The position numbers and the translations under genes were made by a program. A DNA stretch of 64,000 bases from Azolla caroliniana (Eukaryota > Polypodiophyta), in assembly GCA_043228905.1 (NCBI GenBank), contig JBHGNT010000002.1, forward strand, positions 14,942,001 through 15,006,000. Direction: 5' to 3'. This document shows, piece by piece, positions 11,871 to 22,934 of this stretch. Below the pieces are notes generated by a model. It saw only the letters and a program-made list of their open reading frames with translations. It searched no databases and had not been told where the DNA came from. Every line of letters starts with the position of its first letter. The stretch's first letter is position 1.

Positions 11871-12767
11871 ATTGATTATCTTGTGTATTGTTCTGTATAA
11901 TCTTGTGTATTGCGGAATATTTTTGTGTATAGTTGTTGCCCATAGGCATCTTTAATACGTGTCTTTTTTTCAGGAAAATTAGGGTTTAAACCCGTCAAGC
12001 CAAATGGAAGGGGAAGGAGGGTGTTTAGAATTACCCCTCAATGATCATCAGGATAGGGATGATGCTATCAGGACACAACAAGCAATATGAGAGTATTGGG
12101 TAGACAAAAAAAAAAGAAAACATCGTCAATTGTTGAAGGATATGAAATCCACACTCACTAAAGGTAAAGATAGTATTGGTTGGGATATAGGTCTAAATAT
12201 CACTGAGAATGGAAGTAATGAGACTACTATCATAGAGAGAAAGGTTGTAGACTATTTCAATGTTCAAACCAAACACATCAGCAAAGAAGACAAGAAGGTA
12301 GTACTTTATGGAATATTAAATGATCCATCGATAAAGGAGTTAGTTGATTGTGATGGTCTTAATGCAAACATAACATCTGTACTAGTAAATAATCTCCGTA
12401 ATAGTTTCGTATCCATGAGCAGGTCAAAAGATGATCTTGTCTTAAAAAGGTCTAGTCTAATGACGTTACTTAATAGTGATGTTGACGATATTAACATCAG
12501 TGTGCTATCTAAGGTAATAGGTGTTAGTAGAAAAAGTGTGTACAATACATTGAACCGAATAGTTTCCTCGGGTGAAGGAACTAGTCTGCTAAAGCTACCA
12601 ACAAGATGTAAGCCAATGACACCCATAACATCAGAATCAAGGATATAATCACAATATTTTGGACTAATGAGAGTAGGTTTCCACCCAATAAGAAGGATTT
12701 ATGCAGGAAACGTGCTGGAAGGAGTCAATACGAGGAGCATCCCATTCATCTTCTTGATGTACCTCAG

Positions 12768-14026
12768 GTATTTACATTTATCTCAACATTTGTTTTGACT
12801 TTTGAGCTTAGTTAGTTAGCTTATTAGCTACCTTTGAATATGACCATAACCGAATAGCTAATTACCTACCTCAGAATATGCCCATATCTCCCTAATTATA
12901 TCAAAATAGCTAATTAGCAGAGTATGGCAGTAGCTAATTAGCTACTAGTTAGCTAATTAGCTATTGTACTAAACTATGGTAGTAACTAATTAGCTACCAC
13001 TTCGCTAATTAGCTATTGTACTAAACTATGATAGTAGCTAATTAGCTACCACTTAGCTAATTAGCTATTGTATTAAACTCTGCTAGTAGCTAATTGCCTA
13101 CCACTTAGCTAATTAGTGATTGTACTAAACTATTTAGCTACCATTTAGCTAATGTATTAAACTATGGTAGTAGCTAATTAGCTACCACTTAGCTAATTAG
13201 CTACTCAACTAATGTATGGTAGTAGCTAATTAGCTACCACTTAGCTAATTAGCTATTGTAATAAACTATGGTAGTAGCTAATTAGCTACTCGACTAAAGT
13301 ATGGTAGTAGCTAATATGCTACCACTTAGTTAATGTATTAAACTATGGCAGTAGCTAATTAGCTACCACTTAGCTAATTAGCTACTCAACTAAAGTTTGA
13401 TAGTAGCTAATTAGCTATTGTACTAAACTATGGTAGTAGCTAAGTAGCTACTAAACTAAAGTATGGTAGTAGCTAATTAGCTACCACTTAGGTAATGTAT
13501 TAAACTATGGTAATGGCTAATTAACTACCACTTAGCTAATTAGCTACTGTACTAAACTATGGTAGTAGCTAATTAGCTACAACTTAGCTAAGTAACTACG
13601 CAACTAAAGTTTGATAATAGCTAATTAGCTACTGTACTAAATTATGGTAGTAGCTAATTAGCTACAACTTAGCTAAGTAACTACGCAACTAAAGTTTGAT
13701 AATAGCTAATTAGCTACTGTACTAAATTATGGTAGTAGCTAATTAGCTACCATTTGCTAATTAGCTACTGTACTAAACTATGGTAGTAGCCAATTAGCTA
13801 CTCAGCTAAAGTATGGTAGTAGCTAATTAGCTACCACTTAGCTAATGTATTAAACTATGGTAGTAGTTAATTAGCTACCAGTTAGCTAATTAGCTACTCA
13901 ACTAAAATTTGATATTAGCTAATTAGCTACCACTTAGCTAATTAGCTACTGTACTAAACTATGGTAGTAGCTAATTAGCTACCACTTAGCCATAGACCTA
14001 ATCAGTATGTCCATTTTATTACGCAG
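12768..14026 (+). repeat. Intron of the transposase filled by a 52-bp palindromic minisatellite
   Basis: The intron begins GTATTT and ends ACGCAG. From about 12900 to 14000 it is made of a 52-bp unit with two half-units, each built on the perfect 12-bp palindrome AGCTAATTAGCT, joined by CACT and by GTACTAAACTATGGTAGT. Copies vary by substitutions and by lost or gained half-units. There are no unique spacers. Confidence 0.9.
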
Positions 14027-14448
14027 GTCGATTTATTTATTAGGTTTTAGGCGAATGCATCCAAATATCAAAGTTCAACTACAAACATTCGAGTCTCTTA
14101 AGCCACACTTTGTGAGATGCTCGAAGGATCGATACACATGTTGTTGCATTTACCATCTACAAATGGGTTTTCTCAAGGACTCTGTTAATCTACTACGTCA
14201 CCATAGCGCCTTACCTAACAAATGTAGTTTGCACTTGTGTGTGCCCAAATTGCCGATTGAGCCCGCATGAGCACTGTAAATCATCTAAGCATGTCATCTC
14301 TTCCATGAGTTGTCTTTTAGATTCAGTGTTGTGTCCGACAGAAACCGAGGCCATCTTCCACAGTCATAAATGTGTCATGGGTTTAATGTCAAGATTGTGG
14401 CCCTAGTAGATTTAGGTGGTGACCAAATGAATTTAGTAGTGAAATACT

Positions 14449-14852
14449 AATCTCTGTCAAGTTATTTGAGTCAGTTGACACCAATTTCGAAGGAAAGGTG
14501 TGTAAAATAAAGGATCTAGTTATGAAGTCGCTTAAATGAGGGGATTTGGCGTCTCTATTTGTAGTATCTCTAGGAAAGTTCATTAAACACACTTCATTTA
14601 TTCATGGCAAGCCAAATGATGTAGTAGACTCAGTAGTAGATTTTGCAGAGAATCTCTGTCAAGTTATTTGAGTCAGTTGACACCAATTTCGAAGGAAAGG
14701 TCTGTAAAAGAAAGGATCTAGTTAGGAAGTCGCTTAAACCAGGGGATTTGGCATCTCTATTTGTAGTATCTCTAGGAAAGTTCATTAAACACACTTCATT
14801 TATTCATGACAAGCCAAATGATGTAGTAGTCTCGGTAGTAGATTTTGCAGAG
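14449..14852 (+). repeat. Tandem duplication, 202-bp unit, in the transposase coding region
   Basis: Sequence starting AATCTCTGTCAAGTT at 14449 recurs at 14651 with a handful of base changes. The first copy has a TGA where the second keeps a proline codon (near 14539). The duplicated segment lies just before DFAENY. Confidence 0.9.
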
Positions 14853-15034
14853 AATTATACTTTCAAGCAGCAGAATGAAATTCAATCTATGCATTGGTGT
14901 TCAACGCAGGTAACCATTTTTGTGCACATAACATATTTTTGAGTTTCAGGTGATGTTAAAAAAGTAATTCATTTTTTTATTTCTGATGATAAGAAGCATG
15001 ACACCTTGTTCGTCCAACATTGTTTTAACTTACA

Positions 15035-15434
15035 TTGGCAATGGTTATTAGCTAAATGTTTGGAGCTTACTCAACATTTTATTTTGTGGAGAGGTATCTT
15101 GCTATAACAAGTTTGGAGATGAGATGGAATTTTTTTGGGTCTGACCATGGTAAAGGTGAACATGATGGTGTAGGTGCTGTTATAAAGCGGGTACTTACCC
15201 ATGAACAACTAAAGGCAGATGGTGTGCAGATGAATTGGCAATGGTTATTAGCTAAATGTTTGGAGCTTACTCAACATTTTATTTTGTGGAGAGGTATCTT
15301 GCTATAACAAGTTTGGAGATGAGATGGAATTTTTTTGGGTCTGACCATGGTAAAGGTGAACATGATGGTGTAGGTGCTGTTATAAAGCGGGTACTTACCC
15401 ATGAACAACTAAAGGCAGATGGTGTGCAGATGAA
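15035..15434 (+). repeat. Tandem duplication, 200-bp unit, in the transposase core
   Basis: Sequence starting TTGGCAATGGTTATTAGC at 15035 recurs at 15235 with no difference that I can see, so this is recent. The unit contains the HGKG motif, which is therefore present twice. 200 is not a multiple of three, so the reading frame is broken. Confidence 0.95.
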
Positions 15435-16532
15435 TTGTGCAACACATGTAGTTGAATTTTTAAGAGCTAATATGTCAACAAGTGCAACTGGTGTTTATTC
15501 CTCGCAGGTCCGAGATATCAAACGTCAATTTTGGGAAGTAAAGATAGATGAAATAAATAGGGAAAAGACTTGGGAGTGCCAAGGAATTCCCGAATTGCGA
15601 TCTCTCCATGTTGTTCACGGTTATTCTAGGTTGGATGGTAATTGTATTGCGGTTAGAGAATTAACTTGTTTTTGCTTCCAATGTGTGCAAGGAAATTGGA
15701 GGTATTGTTTAAACAAAGCATATATTTAGAATTAGGAGTATCATACATTGAACAATAAGGAAGCAGTTGATAGGGAAATAGAAACGAATGTTGACTTCAC
15801 ATATCAAGCACGTGGAGATACTCTGAGTGATGTCTTAAATGTTGGGGATAATTTGGCTGTGAATGCAGAAAAGTGAAATTCAAAGGGTGCTGATTTCTAT
15901 ATATTGAAGTGCACAGTCAGTAAACAGTGTGCAACGCAGAATATATTAGATGCTCGGGGAAATGTTGTATCTACCGGGACATTCTACATTGAAGGTATTT
16001 TTTATGCAAGACCTAGATGATTACGATTATGTGTATAGGCTATTAGAAGACAAACCAATGGCGTACATGTACTCTCATTTGGTCAGGTGCATCAATGTCC
16101 CAATGTCGCAATACAATAGCCGCTCACGTTTATACACAGTTAATGCTAATGTGTATGAAACTATATACAATAGTATGCCATGGAATTTGTAGCTACAAGT
16201 AGCAATTACCAGTTTTCTTGTAAAACAAACAAAGCTCATGTATTGCAAATAAACAGTTAAATGGACCTATTTGGGAGTTCTTCTTTTTGTGCTTCTTCTA
16301 TCAGTTTTCTATCTGATATACAGTTTAATAATATCGTTTAGGGTTCTTCTTTCTGAGATACAGATTTACTCAAGTGAACCATGTACAAGTTAAAATAGTT
16401 TGCATAATTTTAAGAAAAAACACTATCATGAAATTAGTAATCCTTAACATACTCTTAAAATTACATAGTAGATAAGTTACTCAAAACAAGCAATTTAATT
16501 ATTCATTGATTAAGTGGTAGCAAATTACATAT

Positions 16533-17333
16533 TTATAACATCCCATTGCCAATGTCTTGAAATCGTCTATAAACAGCTAAGCTCTTGCTGGTCAATGGAA
16601 CTTCTCTACATATATGATCTGCATACCAAGCACGGTATGGAGTCCACAACCATGTAGTTAGTTGGCAGCTCAATGTTTTCACCAAATAGTGTTCAGGCAT
16701 TTCATCAGGTAGAATGAGACAGCATCCGCGAATGTTGAAGTAATGTCGGAAATGTTTTATATCTAGAATCAACGTATTGTCAGCATTATAATCTGGCCAA
16801 GTGTCCCAAAAATCAAAAAGTCTTTTAAATCTTGCAACATCATTCTGCTCACAATTCTCTCGTGTCCACTGATCCTTGAAATGTTGTCGCCACTTCAGAG
16901 GGAATCTTGCTACACACTTCCACACATCTGTATGTGGTTTTTCGCTCCAAATAAACAAATCAAAATATTGCACAGCCCACTCCAGAAATTTATTTGCATC
17001 CCTCCTTGGTGTCATATATCGCACACTCATCAAGACTTTATCAAGCTCCAAGATCAAGGCTCTTCTTTCGACTTCTAATGGTTTAGGTTTCCATTCCTAT
17101 AATTGAGCCTCTGTTACACCAATTACTGGTAGCACACGATCAAGGTCAATCAACTCAGGTTCTATCAGCACAATTGGTGTCATTTTCCTCTTTGAACCCC
17201 TGGTCGACTGTGTTGGGCCTGGCTTCACATTCTGGTGCTCTTGTGTTGTCGACTTAGTCATTGGCTTAGTGCATGTAGATATTGATCTAGTCGATATCAG
17301 CCCACTGGTATCACATGCTGCATCTACCTGCAA
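16533..17333 (-). pseudogene. FCP1/NLI-type HAD domain without catalytic residues (last exons of the minus-strand gene)
   Basis: The minus-strand frame 17333-16533 has one internal TAG at 17097. Its last 170 residues follow the FCP1/NLI-interacting-factor fold: a strand in place of DxDGT (LILELDKVL), then FLEWAVQYFDLFIWSEKPH, a cysteine-containing block, FKRLFDFW, then NTLILDIKHFRHYFNIRGCC in place of the usual LIDDS. Nucleophile DxD reads ELD and the acidic DD reads DI, so a phosphatase is unlikely; a protein-binding pseudo-enzyme fits better. It converges with the transposase, whose end is 340 bp away. Upstream is a Lys/Thr/Ser-rich linker. Family call fairly sure; function unknown. Confidence 0.6.
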
Positions 17334-17815
17334 AATCAGATCATCTGTGCAACATGCTTGATCAACTTACGTGACCAGATCATTTGTGTCAGTTGCTACA
17401 TCTACTTTCAAGATGTGGCCCTCTACACACGCAGCAACATCAACAGTTTCCACACTGCCATCGGCCTTAGGAGCAATAGATTCAAACCCTTTAGACTCTG
17501 CAACATCAGAAAACACCAACATATTCATAATCACAAAGTAACTAACAGTCTCACAAAACAACATAATGAACAAGGAATATTTTCCATCATAGAAACATGA
17601 ACATAATTATCTTGGAGAAACATCATAGAGTTCCATTACATAATGTGGATCAAGCAACAACCAATCTGAGATTTTACTTGTCCAAATAGATCATAGTAAA
17701 AGATCATAAAACCCTAGGAAAATAGCTAACAATCATATCCCACTAATAAGTATTTCGCTCCAATTCAAGAGCCCCTTGACCGAGTAACTAATCTTGTCCC
17801 CGATCGTGGCCCCTT

Positions 17816-18260
17816 CTACACCCTTTTGCTTGCCCATTGCCCATTTAGCCTTGCTTCTTTGACCCATTGCGCAAGTGTGTCCTCCTCTGACAACCTTTCC
17901 ATCACCTCAGTAGCGGCTTGCAGGTCAGCCGCGTCTTGCACTAGCTTTTCCAGTATAGTGGGATCTGTTTGGGCATTATCATTAGTTGGGATCAGTGGGG
18001 TGGAATCAAGGTTTTGGGATTCGAAGAAATGTTGCATCAAGTGTTCAAAAACACTATTGTTGTGAACCTTAGATTTACATGTTGTTTCCAGTATTTCATG
18101 GCTTTTCACATCGTTGCCTAATTCATTACCATCTTCCAAACGAATAGGGCGCCGCTAATCTGAAGGAGATGTGATAGCAGGACTCTTACTTTCAGCCACG
18201 TTAGCAACTATCTCCTCATCGGTTGCAGCTTCATCAGCACCAGATCGGTCATGCGCCCTC
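17816..18260 (-). pseudogene. Acidic middle segment of the minus-strand gene
   Basis: The open minus-strand frame (MEDGNELGNDV... to KEARLNGQW) is rich in Asp/Glu with an amphipathic helix (LEKLVQDAADLQAATEVMERL). An upstream in-frame segment extends to about 18260 across one stop. No known domain. It lies between the HAD exon and the minisatellite intron and is read as part of the same gene by strand and position only. Confidence 0.45.
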
Positions 18261-18289
18261 CTTAATCCACAAGATTCTACAACAACATG

Positions 18290-20640
18290 GTCGCTAATTA
18301 GCTACATCTTAGCTAACTAGCTATTCTTCAAGACTATGGTAGTAGCTAATTTACAACCACTTTGCTAATTAGCTACTATACTAAACTATAGTAGTAGCTA
18401 ATTAGCTACCACTTAGCTAATTAGCTACTATACTAAACTATGGTAGTAGCTAATTAGCTACCACTTTGCTAATTAGCTACTCAGCTAAAATATGGTCGTC
18501 ACTAATTAGCTACTCAGCTAAAATATGGTCGTCACTAATTAGCTACCACTTAGCTAATTACCTACTTTACTAAACTATGGTAGTACCTAATTAGCTACCA
18601 CCTAGCTAATTAGCTAATTAGCTACTCAACTAAAGTATGGTATTAGTTAGTTAGCCACTATAACTAAAGTATGGTAGTAGCTAATTAGCTAAGTAGTAGC
18701 TAATTAGCTATTGTACTAAACTATGGTAGTAGCTAATTAGCTACCATTTTGCTAATTAGCTACTCAGCTAAAGTATGGTAGTCGCTAATTAGCTACCACT
18801 TAGCTAATTACCTATTGTACTAAACTATGGTAGTACCTAATTAGCTACCACTTAGCTAATTAGCTAATTAGCTACTCAACTAAAGAATGGTACTAGCTAG
18901 TTAGCCACTATAACTAGAGTATGGTAGTAGCTAATTAGCTACTATACTAAACTATGGTAGTAGTTAATTAGCTACCACTTAGCTAATTCACTACTGTACT
19001 AAAATATGGTAGTAGCTAATTAACTACCACTTTGCTAATTAACTACTCAACTAAAGTATGTTAGTCGCTAATTAGCTACCACTTAGCTAATTCGCTACTG
19101 TACTAAACTATGGTAGTAGCTAATTATCTACGACTTAGCTAATTAGCTATTGTACAAAACTATAGTATTAGCTCATTTGCTACCATTTAGCTAATTAGCT
19201 ATTGTACAAAACTATGGTAGTAGCTAATTAGCTACTGTATTAAACTATGGTAGTAGCTAATTAGCTATTGTATTAAACTATGTTAGTAGCTAATTAGCTA
19301 CTGCACTAAACTATGGTAATAGCTAATTAGCTACCACTTAGCTAATTAGCTACTGTACTAAACTATAATAGTAACAAATTAGCTACCACTTTGCTAATTA
19401 GCTACTGTACTAAACTATGGTAGTCACTAATTAGCTACCTCTCAACTAATTAACTAATGTACTAAACTATGGTAGTCGCTAATTAGTTACCACTCAACTA
19501 ATTAGCTACTGTACTAAACTATGGTAGTAGCTAATTAGCTAACCGGTAGCTAATTAGCTATTGTACTAAACTATGGTAGTAGCTAATTATCTACCACCTA
19601 GCTAATTAGCTACTGTACAAAACTATGGTATTAGCTAATTAGCTACTGTACAAAACTATGGTAGTAGCTAATTAGCTATTGTATTAAACTATGGTAGTAC
19701 CTAATTAGCTAAGTGGTAGCTAATTAGGTACTACACTAAACTATGCTAGTAGCTAATTAGCTACCATTTAGCTAATTAACTACTGCACTAAACTATGGTA
19801 GTAGCTAATTAGCTATTGTACTAAACTATGGTAGTAGCTAAACTAAACTATGGTAGTAGCTAATTAGCTATTGTACTAAACTATGGTAGTAGCTAATTAG
19901 CTACTATACTAAACTATGGTACTAACAAATTAGCTACCACTTTGCTAATTAGCTACTGTACTAAACTATGGTAATCTTTAATTAGCTACCTCTCAGCTAA
20001 TTAGCTACTATACTAAACTATGGTTGTCGCTAATTGGCTAGCACTCAACTAATTAGCTATTGTACTAAACTATGGTTAGCTAATTAGCTACTTTGCTAAT
20101 GTATGGTAGTAGCTAATTAGGTAACTAATAGCTAATTGGCTATTGTACTAAACTATGGTAGTAGCTAATCATCTACCACCTAGCTAATTAGCTACTGCAC
20201 TAAACTATGGTAGTTAATTAGCTACTATCCAAAACTATGGTAGTAGCTAATTTGCTACCATTTACCTAATTAGCCATTGTATTAAACTATTGTAGTAGCT
20301 AATTAGCTAAGTGGTAGCTAATTAGCTACTGCACTAAACTATGGTAGTAGCTAATTAGCTACCACTTAGCTAATTAGCTACTGCACTAAACTATGGTAGT
20401 AGCTAATTAGCTATCACTTAGCTAATTAGCTATTGTACTAAACTATGGTAGTAGCTAATTAGCTACTGTACTAAACTATGGAAGTAGCTAGTTAGGTACC
20501 AATTAGCTAAGTAGCTACTGTACTGAACTATGGTAGTAGCTAATTAGCTACTCAGCTGAAGTATGGAAGTAGCTAATTAGCTATTATAGTAAACTATGAT
20601 AGTAGCTATTTAGCTACTATTAGTACAACCATAATAGCTT
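18290..20640. repeat. Second and longer 52-bp palindromic minisatellite array
   Basis: Same unit as at 12.9-14.0 kb, built on AGCTAATTAGCT and GTACTAAACTATGGTAGTAG, roughly 45 unit equivalents. It interrupts the minus-strand gene between the acidic segment and the Cys/His exon, so it probably sits in an intron as the first array does. No gene is visible inside it. Confidence 0.9.
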
Positions 20641-20687
20641 AATAGTTTCCACACTTTATACAGCTTACCTTATTTGCAAAGACGGAA

Positions 20688-21060
20688 CTAATTAGCTACA
20701 GTATGGTTACAAGCAACAATTTTACCTGTGTGTTTTCTCCATTCATCTGGGAGAGTTGTACTACAATCCCCCAAACAGAATGCAACAATGTGACAGGTAT
20801 ATTGAAAACAAACGATATGGTATGTGTGTTGGTATGGTTGTAAGTGAACCAACAGAGTAGCAAATTTGTCCTCTACATGTAATCCACAAGCGATGCAACG
20901 TGCCTGAACAATCAATATATCGTTTCCTGGTTCTCCTTCATTTGGTAAGGGAGCAAGAATGTTCAGGTCCAATTCTTGTCTGCTCCTTACTATCCCCTCT
21001 GCAAAATGTAGTTGCTTCTTAAGGCCGCTAACTACTTGTTCTTAACGGGAGTATTGTTCC
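20688..21060 (-). pseudogene. Cys/His-rich module of the minus-strand gene
   Basis: The minus-strand reading gives a short coiled stretch (GLKKQLHFAEGIV) and then a likely zinc-binding module: ARCIACGLHVEDK, LVHLQPYQHTYHIVCF, IVAFCLGDC, LPDEWRKHTG. The spacing of cysteines and histidines is unlike any family I can name with confidence. It is open for over 90 codons from 20972. A weak donor follows near 20720, before the satellite intron. Confidence 0.5.
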
Positions 21061-21129
21061 TTCAACACAACCGAGAAATTTACCGATTAATTATTCCTTA
21101 ATGAGGAAGATACAACAACAAGAGACAAG

Positions 21130-22062
21130 AATCATTAACTTACTTGTAGCTTTTCCAAACTGTAATCATCGATAGTATTTACACCTAGAAGGTCCAGGTT
21201 CATTGAAAGAACCTGGATCTCTGTCTGTAGTTGAATTTTTGTTGGGGATCCAACGACCCCTCAATTTCAAGTTCATGTTGAGCAACTTGTTCCAGATAAT
21301 GCCTCAGTAGCACATTTTCACGTACAAGTTATTTATAACATATTACATAGTAGCAAAACAATAGGTACCTGAATCTTATTTCTGATTGTTGTAACTGCCA
21401 AAGTGACTTTGCTATCCATCGCAACAACCAATGTTGCTTTCTCTAAATCAGTCTTAAAAAACTCCAATGTCTTACAGGCTTCATGGACATTTTTTGGCAT
21501 ATAGTTAATCAATGTTTCACCTCTATCATTGACACTGGCTTTCATTGTGTGTCATTGTGGTGTATACTTGCGGGTTTGTTGGGAGTCGGCAGTTGCATCA
21601 TCAACTACCATGCTCCAAAATCTTGCCATTTTTTGTTGCAAGCTCCCCATCTTCTGACATCTTTCTACCGATGCCTCACCATAAATTGCCCAAGCTACCC
21701 TGTACATTTCAGGGTCACGAGATTCCTTCGTTGTTTTCCAATACTCGTATGCAAAAGCTCTGGCAAATGAAACTGACAACTCGTTGTTGACCGGGACCTC
21801 TTGATGTACTTTCTGGTGCAGTCTCATGCAGTCGTCGTACAGGTCCAGTCGTACATGCTTGAGCTTGAGCTTGCCTTTCACTCTAGGCACTTTATATACT
21901 GACATCCAATCTACATCACTAATCAATCTATTAGCTAGAATAGCAGGGTCAATACCCTTGAGCGACAGACCATATATGTTGTAAAAGTCCTCCTTTGTCT
22001 CGCAAAATTTTGCAAAGTTTAGCATTGTAGAATAGGGAGGAATGAGCCACCTGAAATAGAAA
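21130..22062 (-). pseudogene. Main exon and coiled-coil exon of the minus-strand gene
   Basis: An acceptor (TTTCTATTTCAG) at 22063 opens a frame starting WLIPPYSTMLNFAKFCETKEDF and running to a donor (CAG/GTACCT) near 21369, broken only by a TGA at 21552 where CGA is likely. A further exon at 21310-21140, helical and glutamine-rich (LRHYLEQVAQHELEIE, then NLDLLGVNTIDDYSLEKL), has a frameshift and ends at GTAAGT. The helical content suggests an oligomerising scaffold. No family recognised. Confidence 0.5.
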
Positions 22063-22554
22063 ATTAGTAATCAGAATTGGTGCAAAAATAGAATTTTTAA
22101 TGTGAATTTGGTGCAATATTACAATACTTTGAGACAGTAATATGAAATTTGTAATCTGTTCTTTTCAACATGTATCAGAAATCAACCACTTAAAAAATCA
22201 AAAACCCTAATCAGAATTTGTCATGAGAATTGGTGCAAAATTACAACAGATTGCGACAGTAATTAGAAATTTGTAACCAGAAACTTGCAATCTGAAATTT
22301 GTAATCGGAAACCCTTAACCACTTAAGGGAAACATAAACCCTAATCATCACTAAAGGCAGAAATCAACCGTACTACGAAATTCTGTCAATCAGAAACACA
22401 CCTGCTGCTACAGCCCGATCTTCAAGACATCCTTGTTTGGGACTCCAACGACTTCATCCTATTTGATTTTTGGGAAAGATGAACAGGCACCAAAGTTACA
22501 GATAGTGATAAATTAGGAAAAAAAAAGTTTTTAAAATATGTAGCTGATACATAC

Positions 22555-22667
22555 CTGGACGAGGATCGACTAGCTCGTGTGTTGTAGCTCAGAAGGTGCA
22601 ATGTCGATCTCAGAGTTTTTGTGCTACTGCGGGGGCTTCGTCTGCGTTCATGGTCAGAGTACTCCAT
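22555..22667 (-). pseudogene. Candidate first exon of the minus-strand gene
   Basis: Starts at the ATG at 22667 (MEYSDHERRRSPRSS), basic and serine-rich, and ends at a strong donor (CCAG/GTATGT) at 22555. A short second exon near 22460-22400 ends CAGCAG/GTGTGT and contains a TAG. The phase to the next exon is not resolved, so the start is tentative. Confidence 0.4.
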
Positions 22668-22867
22668 CTGCTTGGAGTTCGAACTCAAACTCAGGATTAT
22701 CAAGAATTTGATGACATTCAAGTCGGCCTTAGATGATGGCACTATTCCCCATGTTCCACTACGTCAGAAACCAAAGTTCAAATATTTGAGTATTCTCGTC
22801 AATTAAATGACATGTATTTAACTAATAAAACATAAAATTTCGTAAACCATCCTTATGATTTTCCCAC

Positions 22868-22934
22868 AAAAAAACTAGCTAAACAAATAGCTAATTAGAT
22901 GTGGCCATTTTAGTAGCTAATTAGCTATAATAGT
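22868..22934. repeat. Short block of AGCTAATTAG motifs, possible right end region of the two-gene element
   Basis: Contains AGCTAAACAAATAGCTAATTAG and TAGTAGCTAATTAGCTATA, the same core as the minisatellites, immediately before gypsy coding sequence resumes. Together with the block at 10.4 kb it may mark the limits of the unit. Confidence 0.45.

Larger units (their letters stand above)
12004..16192 (+). pseudogene. DDE-type transposase with HGKGxxDGxGA motif, multi-exon, decayed
   Basis: Starts at the ATG at 12004. An N-terminal segment with a helix-turn-helix-like stretch (VLSKVIGVSRKSVYNTLNRI near 12510) runs to a donor at 12768; the acceptor is at 14026. Exon 2 has a cysteine cluster (CCCIYH, then CVCPNC). 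Next come an RNase H-like core with DFAENYTFKQQNEIQSMHW (14840-14905), SDDKKHD (near 14985) and SDHGKGEHDGVGAVIKR (15345-15395), a FCFQC cysteine pair (near 15675), and a C-terminal region to about 16189. I know this motif set from transposase-like proteins of invertebrates and non-seed plants but cannot name the superfamily. Breaks include an in-frame TGA at 12088, a shift near 12630, a one-base insertion near 14051 and two tandem duplications in the core. Confidence 0.75.

Noticed and set aside
10737-11875. Protein-coding gene of 100-150 codons per frame
   Set aside because: The open frames are repeats of the same stop-free DNA unit in shifting registers, with no start context or known domain.
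12130-12648. Separate small DNA-binding gene with a helix-turn-helix
   Set aside because: It is in frame with an upstream ATG at 12004 and leads to a splice donor at 12768, so it is the first exon of the transposase.
16533-17057. Active host FCP1-type phosphatase
   Set aside because: The DxD nucleophile and DD metal-binding residues are replaced, a stop precedes the domain, and the gene lies in an element with minisatellite introns.
12900-20640. CRISPR-like array
   Set aside because: The regular palindromic units are contiguous variants of one 52-bp sequence with no unique spacers, lie in introns of a eukaryotic element, and have no cas genes nearby.
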